Assembly (NCBI GenBank): GCA_963576735.1
Contig: OY755186.1
Coordinates: 16,355,970-16,419,969, forward strand
Source: Bedellia somnulentella
Lineage: Eukaryota > Arthropoda > Insecta > Lepidoptera > Bedelliidae
Length of the DNA stretch: 64,000 nucleotides
Reading direction: 5' to 3'
The position numbers were made by a program, and so were the translations under genes. The notes under the pieces are model-generated. The model was not told the DNA's origin. It did no database searches and was given only the letters and a program-made list of their open reading frames with translations. Positions within the stretch are counted from its first letter, which is position 1. The number at the start of each line of letters is the position of its first letter. Positions 20,448 to 30,785 of the stretch are shown here, piece after piece.

Positions 20448-20690
20448 TCATTTTATAATAATTATTACAATTATGTCGCCAAGAGGCCGTTCAAACAATT
20501 ATATACTCACGCCATTAGCTAAAATTATGAGCAGGCTGATAAGAATAGTCATACTTACCTCTTTTGGAGTTTTCAGCTCAAGTATATGGTGCAAAATATG
20601 TATTAATACAGGTATTGTGTACATGTATGGCTAGCTATTGTTTTGTGTATCTATGTGTATGCATTATTATATCCTCAAGAAATAATGTTG
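20448..20690 (-). repeat. repeat G, copy 2
   Basis: Reverse match to 14575-14812; see that entry. It includes ATATACTCACGCCATTAGCT. Confidence 0.8.
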
Positions 20691-21117
20691 TAAAAGTATG
20701 TCTTTATGAATAGTGTATTAGAAATGGTATCGTCTGTTTAAACTCTTATACAAATGTCATGCAAAGATCTGCGTATGTATAGTCTCTAACAATATTGTCT
20801 ATATCTACGCCTAAACGGGAATGCCGTGCACATTATTTTCTAAAATCTCTATGCATATTTTGTAATCTTGTAGTGTTTGCTTGGTCTGGTGGGAATGACA
20901 ATATAATTCATTTAACTTACTTAATTTCATCTGTATAAATTATCCATATTACAACTGATGTATAATTGTTTTGTTTTCATTAGTTATTTTAATTTGCGTT
21001 TTTCTGTATCGTCTGAATAACAATTGGTAGAAACTTTATAGGCCAAGAACTTCTCTGTATTTTTATCTTATTTGAAATATTGTGTACCGTTTGTTTCTCA
21101 AATAAATAAATAAATGT
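20691..21117 (+). repeat. possible LINE 3' UTR with (AAATA)n tail
   Basis: AT-rich sequence without ORF that ends in a short run of AAATA units (21098-21117), as seen at the LINE tail at 18080. The class cannot be assigned. Confidence 0.3.
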
Positions 21118-21288
21118 CTGCGCATAGTATCATATGTCCTACCCCAATAAGACACAAAAGTATGAATGGTTGAGAGTAATAGCTAGCCAAAATGTAGCCA
21201 AGTAAAAAGACAAATGGTCAGAGCTAAACTGTTATTTTCCCTTAAAAGCAACTTATCAACTTAAACGATTGACAGCACTAGACTACAA

Positions 21289-21533
21289 CCATACATACAT
21301 ACATATACTCACGGCTATATATCCCTTAACGGGGTAGCCAGAGCTTTGGAATGAAAAATTCCTCAGCCACTATTGGAAGTTGATTGGGGGGAAAGATGGT
21401 AATAATAAATGTTTTTGGTGACGGGTCTCCAACCACATCGCCCAAAAATCACTTAAAAAGGCCCCATACCCTAAGTCGCCTCTTACGATCACCCACGAGT
21501 AGAAATGGGGTAGTGTTATTCTAAGCCGACACT
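21289..21533 (-). repeat. SINE-C, subfamily 3, full length
   Basis: Has CCCTTAACGGGGTAGCCAGA, GGTGACGGGTCTCCAACCAC and GTTATTCTAAGCCGACACTA. Confidence 0.9.
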
Positions 21534-21908
21534 AATAGGTGAAATAATAGATGAAATAACTTTTTAAATCTGTAGAATGATGTCGGAGCCTATTGATTAC
21601 ACAAAAACTAACTCACCAAAAAATATTTCCTTTTTATAACAATATATAATATACAACAAATATGGTACCGATCTTTGTATGAATAAAGTTCTCATACAAA
21701 GCTGGAACAACTCTTGAAACTATCTTTTTCTTAATTGTCAACTTATTTTTCATAAAACCCATAAAAATAAACGTTTTATTGTCTTTACGTAATAGTTATT
21801 TATCCATACGCTGTTTCACAAAGTTGACAGAAAACTCATACTGAAATGGGCAGCCAGTTGTACACGACAAAGCTTTCAGCATATCAATAGTTATCGGAAC
21901 TTTTTATT
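21534..21908. other. no gene seen
   Basis: Unique AT-rich sequence. Confidence 0.5.
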
Positions 21909-22156
21909 CATACATACATACATACATATACTCACGGCTATATTTCCCTAGAAGGGGTAGCCAGAGCTAAGGAATTATAAATTCCTCAGCCACTTTTGGA
22001 AGTTGCGTGGGGAAAAGATGGTAAAAATAAAGGTTTTTGGTGATGGGTCTCCAACCGCATCGCCCAAAAATCCAATAAAAAGGCCCAATACCCTTAGTCG
22101 CCTCTTACGACACCCGTGGGTAGAAAGGCGACATTCTAAGCCGGCACTACACGGCA
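21909..22156 (-). repeat. SINE-C, subfamily 1, full length
   Basis: Has (CATA)n, CCCTAGAAGGGGTAGCCAGA, AATCCAATAAAAAGGCCC, CGACACCCGTGGGTAGAAAG and GGCACTACACGGC. Confidence 0.9.
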
Positions 22157-22206
22157 ATACTAGTGTAAAATAGTTTTGGCTAATAGTATTATTTCTTTTT
22201 TTTCAG

Positions 22207-22273
22207 GTTACAAAACCAAACTCCTCACTTTCAAGAACCTTCTTGAGTGTTTCGACAACATTTCGGAACTCAG
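22207..22273 (+). CDS. candidate 67-nt exon, gene unknown
   Basis: A strong polypyrimidine tract and AG (TTTCTTTTTTTTCAG, ending 22206) precede a GC-richer 67-nt stretch that ends CTCAG before GTAAAT (donor at 22274). One frame reads YKTKLLTFKNLLECFDNISE, another is also open (VTKPNSSLSRTF); the third has a stop. It is unique sequence between two SINE-C copies and lies on the same strand as Shaw, 22 kb upstream. It could be a coding exon of another gene or a 5' UTR exon of Shaw. I do not recognise the peptide. Confidence 0.45.
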
Positions 22274-22501
22274 GTAAATTTTAAATACTTTTTTTGTAGT
22301 AATCTACGAATACGTCTCTCATTTTTTTATGTCTTATGTATCTAATAGGGGATCACAAACTGTGTACAAATTTATTACAAACCGTGTACAAGTTGTGTTG
22401 TTGTGACTATTTGTAACCTTATACAGCTATGGAATTATAATATATGATATTATAAATTAATTTGATTTTGAAAACAGAGAACTAGAGCTAGTCTTAACCA
22501 C

Positions 22502-22730
22502 CATACATATACTCACGGCTATAAATCCCTTAACGGGGTAGCCAGAGCTTTGGAATGAAAAATTCCTCAGCCACTTTTGGAAGTTGATTGGGAAAAGATG
22601 GTTATAATAAATGTTTTTGGTGACGGGTCTCCAACCACATCGCCCAAAAATCACTTAAAAAGCCCCCTATACCCTTAGTCGCCTCTTACGATCACCCACG
22701 GGTAGAAATGGGGTAGTGTTATTCTAAGCA
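22502..22730 (-). repeat. SINE-C, subfamily 3, 5' end cut
   Basis: Has CCCTTAACGGGGTAGCC and GGTGACGGGTCTCC; it stops at GTTATTCTAAGC, where SINE-B follows shortly. Confidence 0.88.
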
Positions 22731-22742
22731 TAATTCATGTAA

Positions 22743-22988
22743 TGTCTGTGGCCGAGTGGATAGGTGACCAGCTTCTCAGTCCGGAGGTTGCGGGTTCAAT
22801 CCCCGCTTAGAGCAACATTTATGTGATGAGCATAAATTGTTGTTTCCTAGTATTGGATGTTGTATATATGTGTCTTGTATAATTTAAAATGTATCACTAT
22901 GTTAGTATCCCATACAACAAATCTTAATTAGTTTGGGGCTAACTTGATCTGTGTATAATATGTCCCTATATTTATTTTTATATTTATT
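22743..22988 (+). repeat. SINE-B, tRNA-derived, full length
   Basis: A box TGGCCGAGTGG (22749-22759) and B box GGTTCAATCCC (22793-22803) mark a tRNA head. The body ends GGGGCTAACTTGATCTGTGT and an AT-rich tail. The tail does not match the LINE-H hairpin. Confidence 0.85.
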
Positions 22989-23360
22989 AGCAACCGTGAT
23001 AGCCCAATGGGTAAAACACTCGGTTATCGTGCAAACGACTAGTGTTCAAATCCTGGGTCGGGCCTACACCAATTTGTCTTTTTTAAAGACATATGTGTGG
23101 TTAATTTATCATGGTTGATAACGGTGAGGGAAACCATCGTGAGGAAACCCACATGGCTGAGTTCTACTTAGTCATGTGACAGTGTATTCGTACAAAGCGG
23201 CGATAGGCCTGCTCCCTATCACGTGAGTACACTGTTCATGCAAAACGTGGGTACTCTGAACACCAGGTGACAAAGCCACGTGATGTTCAGAAGTATTAGT
23301 ACCTCTGCCAACCCCTTCAGGGATATTCGGCGTGAACGTTTATGTTATGTTATGTTATTT
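22988..23360 (+). repeat. SINE-A, full length
   Basis: GCAACCGTGATAGCCCAATG to CCAACCCCTTCAGGGATATT and (TTATG)n. Directly follows SINE-B. Confidence 0.92.
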
Positions 23361-23431
23361 ATTTTATATCATATATTTTTATAAAACCCTTACAAAATCT
23401 AACAGTTAAGCTTCAAAACCGTGTTAGTGTA

Positions 23432-24010
23432 TCAATAATATTATGTTACAACTACACATTGAAATCAAAGTTCACGTTAAAGAATGAAAGCCTCGTATGT
23501 CTGTATTTAATGACGACAACAGACAAAGTAACAATGTCTGAAACAGAGAATGTTGCGCGGAATAATGAAGCAAGAAAAAGCCCCACATCAACGGGGAGCT
23601 TTCTGCAAATTACGTGCAAAGCTGAGGGCACTGTGTTTTAAACGAGCTTTCCTCGCATTGTCTAGGTTCTGTGTAAACGTGGGTGTATCAAACCTTTTAT
23701 AATAAACCAGCACCTGAACTTATACTATATATATATTTTACTTCTTGTTGTCTTATCAATATTTTCTAACCATATTTGGAAGTTGAGAAGGTCGCAGACA
23801 GTGCCAAAAATATCGTTGGTAGAAAAATACTTAAGAAACAGTTGATATAATTAAATAGAATAACAATATAATAAAAAATTACAGCTTTCATTGTAAAACG
23901 TTACACCAACCTTCCATATACCCAAGTTTTACTCGAAAAATTACTCCTGGTATTATCTGTGACAGGTTGAAGCACGTAATTTTCCAGAAAATAAGATAAA
24001 TGTGTGCTTT
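23432..24010 (-). repeat. repeat F, arm 2
   Basis: Reverse match to 19585-20405 without the SINE-C. The most conserved stretch is 23465-23690. Confidence 0.82.
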
Positions 24011-24198
24011 AGAAAGCTGGGTTAACCAGGCAGTGCGTCAACTTACATTAAAATATTTTATTACTCTGGGGATGGTAACATTCAGAAAAGACTCGAGTAC
24101 CTCGGTATGAGTATGTATGTGAAATGAATACGTCTACAAAAAATGCAAGCGTAATCTTAAGTGTAGACTCAATTTCATAGTAGCTAGATTAACATTGC

Positions 24199-24382
24199 TA
24201 ATAAATAAAGGAGAGAAAAATTTCGATTCAGGCGGGAATCGAACGCGCGACCTCGGGTATACGCCCCGACGCTCTGCCAATTGAGCCACCGTGTCAATGG
24301 CTGTGTCGAAATTCTCTTTCCATTATTTAATATTTATTTATTAGTAATAATCCCCATATGAGGTTTTCATGAACAAAAAGAT
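24199..24382 (-). repeat. repeat D, copy 1
   Basis: tRNA-like core on the minus strand (A box GGCTCAATTGGCAGAG, B box GTTCGATTCCC) between AATAAATAAAGG and TTTATTTATTAG ends, then the constant TAATCCCC..TGAGGTTTTCATGAAC block to the right. Confidence 0.8.
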
Positions 24383-24685
24383 TTAAATTAGATTCACATT
24401 GTTTTAAATATAACGTTCGATCCATTTAAGTTACTTCAAAATATACTTTACGGCCATTACAACCTTTGAGTAGAATTCAGAAAAATTATATAAGAAATAA
24501 ATAAAGTCTTATTCTTAGTTCAAAGGTAATAAATAAAGGAAGGAAAAATTTCGACACAGGCGGGAATCGAACCCGCGATCTGGGTATACGCCCCCGTCGC
24601 TCTGCCAATTGAGCTACCGTTTCGATGGCTGCCCGTGCAAAATTTTGACACAGGGCGGCCATTGCCAAATTTTTTCCTTTATTTA

Positions 24686-25709
24686 TCTATACTAATATTA
24701 TAAAGCTGAAGAGTTTGTTTGTTTGAACGCTAGGATCTCAGGAACTACCCAATCAAATTGAAAAAATCTTTTTGTGTTGGATAGTCCATTTATTGAGGAA
24801 GGTTTTAGGCTATATATCATCACGCTGCGACCAACAGGAGCAAACTATTAGCGAATAATGTTGCAAAAACGGGGATAATTATTCATACTCAGGCTTCCGT
24901 TGTGTGCGCTGCGTAAACGGTTTAAGTTACCCAAAAAAAAATTATTAAAGAATTATTTCTCTTTAAATGATCTAAAAAACTGCCCGCGACAGTATATGTC
25001 TAACTTTTAAGTTTCACTTACTATAACCATTTTTATGGTAAATAAATTTGGTCGAATTTAATGCATAATTGCCATAATGTTTTATCAACATAATATTAAT
25101 TTTTATCCAAATAAATATGTTGTTGATTGAGAGTATTTAATTGAGAACAAAATTGTTCTTGACATCACTTAATTTAAATAAACATCTTAGAAAATAATAC
25201 AATTTTAAAATTACTCCGTAACAAAATTTACACGCGTGCATGAAGCGCACGACAAGACGCTGCGCTGGCCGGCGAGCGAGGTCACCTGCGCGAGAAGCTT
25301 ATGTTTAAGCCTAATCCTATTAATATTATAAATGTAAATGTTTAGATGTTTGTGTGTTTGTAGCTAAATAAAGACTAATTCACAGAACGCATTTAAAATA
25401 AAATTTACAGGAAGCCAGATAATGATCTAATTAACACAATAGGACACTTTTTATCCCAGAAAAATTAAGAGATCAATAAATTTTCTTAAAAAATGGTTAA
25501 ATAGACTAACTGACTAAGAACCAATGCTCAGCCGAAACTACTATACTTATAAACTTAAAACTTATGAAGTGAAAAATTGTGAGGACGCTATGAAAAACAC
25601 CTTTTTTCTCATCGCATGACAGAGACCCTCAACAGGTCAGTTAAATATTTCAGTTTGACGACGTGAAAGTCTACACTCTTAACAGTACGAAGTCTGTGGG
25701 GTCAGCTAG
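24686..25709 (+). mobile_element. Helitron, non-autonomous, Lep1-like
   Basis: Begins TCTATACTAATATTATAAA and ends GTCAGCTAG, between host A (24685) and T (25710), the Helitron rule. No replicase ORF inside. There is a second 5'-end-like sequence near 25315 and a GC-rich island at 25232-25300. Confidence 0.85.
25232..25300 (+). other. GC-rich island inside the Helitron
   Basis: About 70 bases with dense CG and GC steps in otherwise AT-rich sequence. One frame reads HDKTLRWPASEVTCARS. It may be a captured host gene piece; no full exon borders are seen. Confidence 0.35.
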
Positions 25710-25887
25710 TTAGTAATAATCCCCACATGAGGTTTTCATGAACAAAAACATTTATTTTATGTGATAGTTAGGCGTTCTCAACATTTGCATTCTATCTGAA
25801 AAGATAGACAAGTGGCCTTCCAAATTTGTGAAAAAAAATCGGAGGTAGGGAACGCAAACACTACTTAAAAGAGTAAAAAGAAACAAA

Positions 25888-26037
25888 GGGTAGAAGAATT
25901 TCGCACGGCTCAATTGGCAGAGCGACGGGGGCGTATACCCGAGGTCGCGGGTTCGATTCCCGCCTGTGTCGAAATTTTTCTTACCTCTATTTATTAGTGA
26001 TAATCCCCACATGAGGTTTTCATGAACAAAAACATTC
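25888..26037 (+). repeat. repeat D, copy 3, core inverted
   Basis: GGCTCAATTGGCAGAGC and GCGGGTTCGATTCCCGC lie on the plus strand, yet the TAATCCCCACATGAGG block still follows on the right, as in the minus-strand copies. 26050-26305 shows no gene. Confidence 0.8.
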
Positions 26038-26305
26038 ATATTAGTTCAAAGGTTTTGGTAAAGGTTCAATATGAAACACTTCGCATTGATCTCTGTGAGA
26101 GTCAGAGGCATCCAAATATAATGACCATTATTTTGCCCTAAATCTTTGATCATTCATTAAAACGATTTCTTCAATGCGTTATTACCTGGCTTCACTTCTT
26201 TCAAATTGTTTGTGCTGTCAATGTCAATGTGTATTATCTAAAATCTATTAAAGACAACCCTTAAACTACATAAAATATTTACTTATATTATAACGCATGA
26301 TTTTT

Positions 26306-26403
26306 TAACCGACTTCAAAAAAAGGAGTGTTCTCAATTCGACCGTACATATTCTTTTTTCTGTATGTTCGCCGATTACTTCGCCATTTGTGAACCGATTT
26401 TGG
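26306..26403 (+). repeat. repeat P, single dispersed copy
   Basis: AACCGACTTCAAAAAAAGGA, TTCTCAATTCGACCGTAC and GCCGATTACTTCGCCATTTG: a single diverged unit of the 4862-5660 minisatellite. Confidence 0.75.
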
Positions 26404-26469
26404 TTATTATTATAAAGAATAATTTATGTCATAGCCTACGGAGCATAATTAACAAACTAAGTATTATTT

Positions 26470-26553
26470 CTAATAAATAAAGGAAAGAAAAATTTCGACA
26501 CCAGCGGGGATTGAACCCACGACCTCCGCCCAGGTATACGCATCCGGGCACTA
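26470..26553 (-). repeat. repeat D, copy 4, partial
   Basis: TAATAAATAAAGGAAAGAAA and a decayed tRNA-like core; cut by a SINE-C fragment. Confidence 0.7.
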
Positions 26554-26557
26554 AATC

Positions 26558-26632
26558 CACGATACCCTTCGTCACCTCTTACGATCACCCATGGTAAGAA
26601 ATGGGGCAGTGCTCTTCTAAGCCGACACGGCT
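26558..26632 (-). repeat. SINE-C 5' fragment
   Basis: CGTCACCTCTTACGATCACC to CTTCTAAGCCGACACGG. Confidence 0.75.
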
Positions 26633-26860
26633 TGCACAGCAATGAGTGTACGAACTCAAAATAAATGTCTCGGTTAGTTGTTTGTGATATGCAATAGCAG
26701 TTATATATATTTTGTTTTAAATAATTTACCTAAACAAATAAAATCTTGATAATAACAGCAATCAATAAAAATACGAATGTTATTTATATGCAAAGATGTT
26801 CAAATAAATTATTTCTAAATGTGATTCTAAAAATACTTTAATTTAAACCACGTAACGTGC

Positions 26861-27104
26861 TGTGTAGTGTCGGCTTAGAATAGCACTACCCCATTTCTTC
26901 CGGTGGGTGAACGTAAGAGGCGACTAACGGTATTGGGGCTTTTAAGGGATTTTTGGGCGATGCGGTTGGAGACCCATCACCAACAACCTTTATTTTATTA
27001 TCTTTTCCCCACTTAACTTTCCAAAAGTGGCTGAGGAATTTCTAATTCCCTGGCTCTGGCTACCCCTTCTAGGGATTTATAGCCGTGAGTATATGTATGT
27101 ATGT
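26861..27104 (+). repeat. SINE-C, subfamily 2, full length
   Basis: GTGTAGTGTCGGCTTAGAAT, TTCTTCCGGTGGGTGAACG, hairpin CCCCTTCTAGGGA and (TATG)n. Confidence 0.92.
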
Positions 27105-27397
27105 AACGTGCCTGATTCCCATAATCCTATAATCTAGCAGTGTTACATTTCTGAATGACTATTGGGATATGAAAATTCCCCAAACGACCTTCCAAGCCCA
27201 ATATCATAACTTGTGGTGAAATCTCTAAGAAAAAATAAACTATATGTTTTTTTAGTAGCTGTGTACTTTCGGCTAAGAAATGTGTATTCTATAAAATGGA
27301 GTATCTGAGCTTTTTAACTAGTTCTAAAATAAGGTGACGAATTTTAGTTCTGATAGGCAGCAGATAAGTAAGTAAGTTTTTGTTACTTCTTCTACTT

Positions 27398-27656
27398 TGG
27401 ATTACATTAGTATTCAACCAAAACGAGCAGTTTCTGAATATATTCAGCGGCCATGTTTGCAATTTGGCAGGCGTGTACCGAAATTACTACGTTACGTACA
27501 TTCGTTATGCGTTCTTCGCAAATCCGACCCTCCGTAAATATTCCACACATATTTTCTCTTCGACGCACCAAATGGTGATAGAACGAAGCCGCATGAACCA
27601 GCTGGCTGGATATTTCTCGTGGAATGGATTTCAAAATGGGTAATAAGAAAGATATG
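27398..27656 (-). repeat. repeat E, copy 2
   Basis: Reverse match to 14012-14268 with about seven differences over the 228-base shared frame. Confidence 0.82.
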
Positions 27657-27671
27657 TAATTTTTGACATTG

Positions 27672-27917
27672 GCCGTGAAGTGTCGGTTTAGAATAATACT
27701 ACCCCATTTCTACCCATAGGTGATCGTAAGAGGCGACTAAGGGTATATGGGCTTTTTAAGTGATTTTTGGGCGATGTGGTTGGAGACCCGTCACCATAAA
27801 CATTTATTATTACCATCTTTTCCCCAATCAACTTCCAAAAGTGGCTGAGGAATTTCTGATTACAAGGCTCTGGCTACCCCGTTAAGGGATTTATAGCCGT
27901 GAGTATATGTATGTATG
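27672..27917 (+). repeat. SINE-C, subfamily 3, full length
   Basis: GGTGATCGTAAGAGGCGACT, GAGACCCGTCACC and CCCCGTTAAGGGATTTATAG. Confidence 0.92.
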
Positions 27918-28155
27918 GTTGCGATGACGTGGACTGGGATTTGCAATATAGTTTACAATTTCAAGATAAAGAAAATCTCCTTCGGGTATTTTGCCCAGGG
28001 ATAGCCGTTTCACTATTTGAAACTGTAAAATTTATAAGTTCTTTTTAAATTAGATTTTTTGTATTATACAGTTTTCGGCCCACAAACAACTAGTCGGCAT
28101 AATCAATCTATTTTCCATTTAAGTTTGCAACACCGATGCACTATTTATCCATTTT

Positions 28156-28212
28156 CACGGCTATAAATCCAAAGTAACTAAGGAATAGACAATTTCTAAG
28201 CCATTCCTTGGA
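28156..28212 (-). repeat. SINE-C 3' fragment
   Basis: CACGGCTATAAATCC then a decayed CAATTTCTAAGCCATTCCTT block. Confidence 0.5.
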
Positions 28213-28353
28213 GACAAAGAAATGCAAAGCGATGGGCAAATGGAGCTTCGCTTTAATCATTTGTCTACAGCAAGACAAGTATATAGTCTTACTGAACTTT
28301 TAGTCAAAGTTGGATCGCTTGACCACTTATTTTCTTTACTGATATTATAAGTT

Positions 28354-28602
28354 GGCTGTGTAGTGTCGGCTTAGAATAGCACTACCCCATTTCTTCCGGT
28401 GGGTGTACGTAAGAGACGACTAACGGTATTGGGGCTTTTAAGGGATTTTTGGGCGATGCGGTTGGAGACCCATCACCAAAAACCTTTATTTTACCATCTT
28501 TTCCCCACTTAACTTTCCAAAAGTGGCTGAGGAATTTCTAATTCCTTAGCTCTGGCTACCCCATCTAGGGATTTAAAGCCGTGAGTATATGTATGTATGT
28601 TT
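28354..28602 (+). repeat. SINE-C, subfamily 2, full length
   Basis: TTCTTCCGGTGGGTGTACG, TTTTAAGGGATTTTTGGGCG and CCCCATCTAGGGATTTAAAG. Confidence 0.92.
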
Positions 28603-28790
28603 GATATTATAAAGAGAGAAAGTTTGTAAATTCCGTTGTTTGTGAGGGGAAGATAATTTTTGAAAATACTGAGCTAGTAATGAAAATTCTTACATAATCA
28701 GATAATTACACTATTCAGGAGTGCACTTGGGTGTATATCATCACACTGGCTGTCATCAGACATAAGCATAAGCAATGATTGAAAAGACCT
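28603..28790 (+). repeat. Helitron 5'-end-like fragment
   Basis: GATATTATAAAGAGAGAAAG..TTTGT resembles the 5' part of the Helitron at 24686, and GGGTGTATATCATCACACTG is shared in outline. No 3' CTAG end was found. 28791-29170 shows no gene. Confidence 0.45.
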
Positions 28791-29170
28791 TAGATATTCG
28801 AAATATAACTCTCTCCTTGGGAAGCTGGGAAGGTCCTCTAGTCATAAATGTTTATATGATATAGAAAAAATTGCTGGCAACAAAAGATTTGCAAAGCAGA
28901 AAGAAGCATATTATAAATATTGAAAGGGCTCGAGGGCGGCACAGATGTTCAGTTCTTATTTCACAATAAAACTGAAATGCCTTTATTGTTATTAGATGTG
29001 GGATTTCGCGTTTTTTATTGAGAAGAACTGTTATATGATATCTTTTGTTCTTTTCTTTATAAATGGAAATATTGTTTTTTATTAAGGTTGAATCGTAGTT
29101 ACAGTTATTACAAAAGGTAGAATGTTATTTATCAAGCAGAGTTTCATTTTGTTTTCATTGACATTAAAGC

Positions 29171-29404
29171 AACATACATATATACATATACTGACGGCTG
29201 TAAATCCCATGAAGGAGTAGCCAGAGCTAGGAATTAGAAATGCCTCAGCCACTTTTGGAAGTTGCGTGGATAAAAGATGGTGAAATAAAGGTTTTTGGTG
29301 ATGGATCTCCCACCGCATCCATAAAAAAAGCCCCAATACCGTTAGTCGCCTCTTACCCACTGGAAGAAATGGGGTAGTGCTATTCTAAGCCGACACTACA
29401 CAGC
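29171..29404 (-). repeat. SINE-C, subfamily 2, full length
   Basis: TATACTGACGGCTGTAAATC to CGACACTACACAGC with one small internal deletion. Confidence 0.88.
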
Positions 29405-29427
29405 AAACACAAACAACATACACAATT

Positions 29428-29550
29428 ATTTATACTCACGATGTTTATTCCCGTTGGGACTATGTATGATCGAAATATACGTTGCTCTGTACTCTCACAA
29501 CTATCAATTAATCTTTTCATATATGACCTTTAATAAATTAAAATTCGGAT
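29428..29550 (-). repeat. LINE-H 3' fragment, decayed
   Basis: TATACTCACGATGTTTATTC, CCCGTTGGGAC and AATCTTTTCATATATGACC follow the order of the LINE-H 3' end. Confidence 0.6.
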
Positions 29551-30289
29551 TTTTGCCACAAGAGAATCTTTATCATATGTTACTAGAGTGTTTAGATTTA
29601 TACATACATACGTTGAACATTATTTATAAGTTAGTGGGTATTAGTAAAATATTACATTAACTATAATAATAAAGAAATAGCAACCTTAACGCAGTTGGAA
29701 TGAACCTAAAACTTGGCATGACTGTCTAAATTTCATAATTTTTTTAGAGATAAACTAGTAGATCCATCGAGACTGGGCAAGTTTTTTACAGAGTGTTTTT
29801 GTAGGATTTCTTATTTAAGATCCTGATAAACATGAGTACAATATTCGATAATAATCGGCTGAGCAAAGAACTTGTGATAGTCTCTAACAAAAAATCAATC
29901 AAACGATCATTTATATGCATTGAAAGTAATTAAAGTTCGCTTCTTACTCGTATGTATAAATATTTTAGTGGTCCCACTGTGTCAAAATACTATTAACATA
30001 TTTTTAAGCGTCGCTACGTAATTAGCCGCTGTCAGATTTCCACCTTATTAAGTTCGTAAAACTTGGTGGTAATGATGTATTATGAACAAAAATCGTTAAA
30101 AATATCGCGAGGCACAGCGCGAAATAAACATGGCTTTTAGCAACGCCCTAATGCGTTCCAAATGGGTCAATTTCTTACCACGGACCACTCAGTTCATGAT
30201 GTTATGATGTTGATGAAGTATCATTGGCTATGTTATGAATAAGTAGGTATATGTCTATAAAAGTCATTAATTTAAGCATGGAATTTTTC
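29551..30289. other. no gene seen
   Basis: Unique AT-rich sequence with no supported ORF or repeat. Confidence 0.5.
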
Positions 30290-30508
30290 TGGCTGTAAGT
30301 CAAGTTAACTGTGAGGGAAAACATCGTGAGGAAACCCACATGAATTAGTTGTACTTAGTCATAAGTCAGTGTATTATATCGGCGATAGGCCTGTCCAAGC
30401 AAAGCGTGGGTGCTCTGAACACCAGGTGACAATGCCACGTGATGTTCAGAAGTATTAGTACCTCTGCCCACCGCTTAAGGGATATTCGGCGTGAACGTTT
30501 GAGTTTGA
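30290..30508 (+). repeat. SINE-A, head missing
   Basis: From AACTGTGAGGGAAAACATCG to TTAAGGGATATTCGGCGTGA; an internal ~20-base loss near 30390. Confidence 0.82.
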
Positions 30509-30659
30509 GTACTTGGATCACTAAACTGTGACTGTCGCTTAAATGCTTTTTATATTTATAGAAATTGCATCAAAATGTTTTCAGTCTTTATTTCATCTAG
30601 CCGCCAATAAGTTTTCTAATATTTTCTCCTTCTGAATATGCGGCCAGGCTTGCGCCTAA

Positions 30660-30785
30660 CGTGTGCGCCTAACGTGTCTAGGCAAAATGTAAGTACTCTG
30701 AACAGCAGGTGGCAATGTCACGTGATGTTCAGAAGTATAAATACCTCTGCCAACCCCTTCGGGGATATACGTCGTGAATGTTTGA
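30660..30785 (+). repeat. SINE-A 3' part
   Basis: GTCTAGGCAAAATGTAAGTA to CCCCTTCGGGGATATACGTC; its end lies in a tandem duplication. Confidence 0.8.

Larger units (their letters stand above)
24532..25757 (-). repeat. repeat D, copy 2, split by a Helitron
   Basis: 24532-24685 and 25710-25757 are the two parts. Joined, they restore the TTTATTTATTAGTAATAATC junction seen in other copies. The B box region (GGCGGGAATCGAACCCGCG) is intact. Confidence 0.88.

Noticed and set aside
22741..26000. tRNA-like A and B boxes as real tRNA genes
   Set aside because: T arms are good in repeat D and SINE-B, but acceptor and anticodon stems do not fold properly, and the sequences continue into repeat bodies present in several copies.
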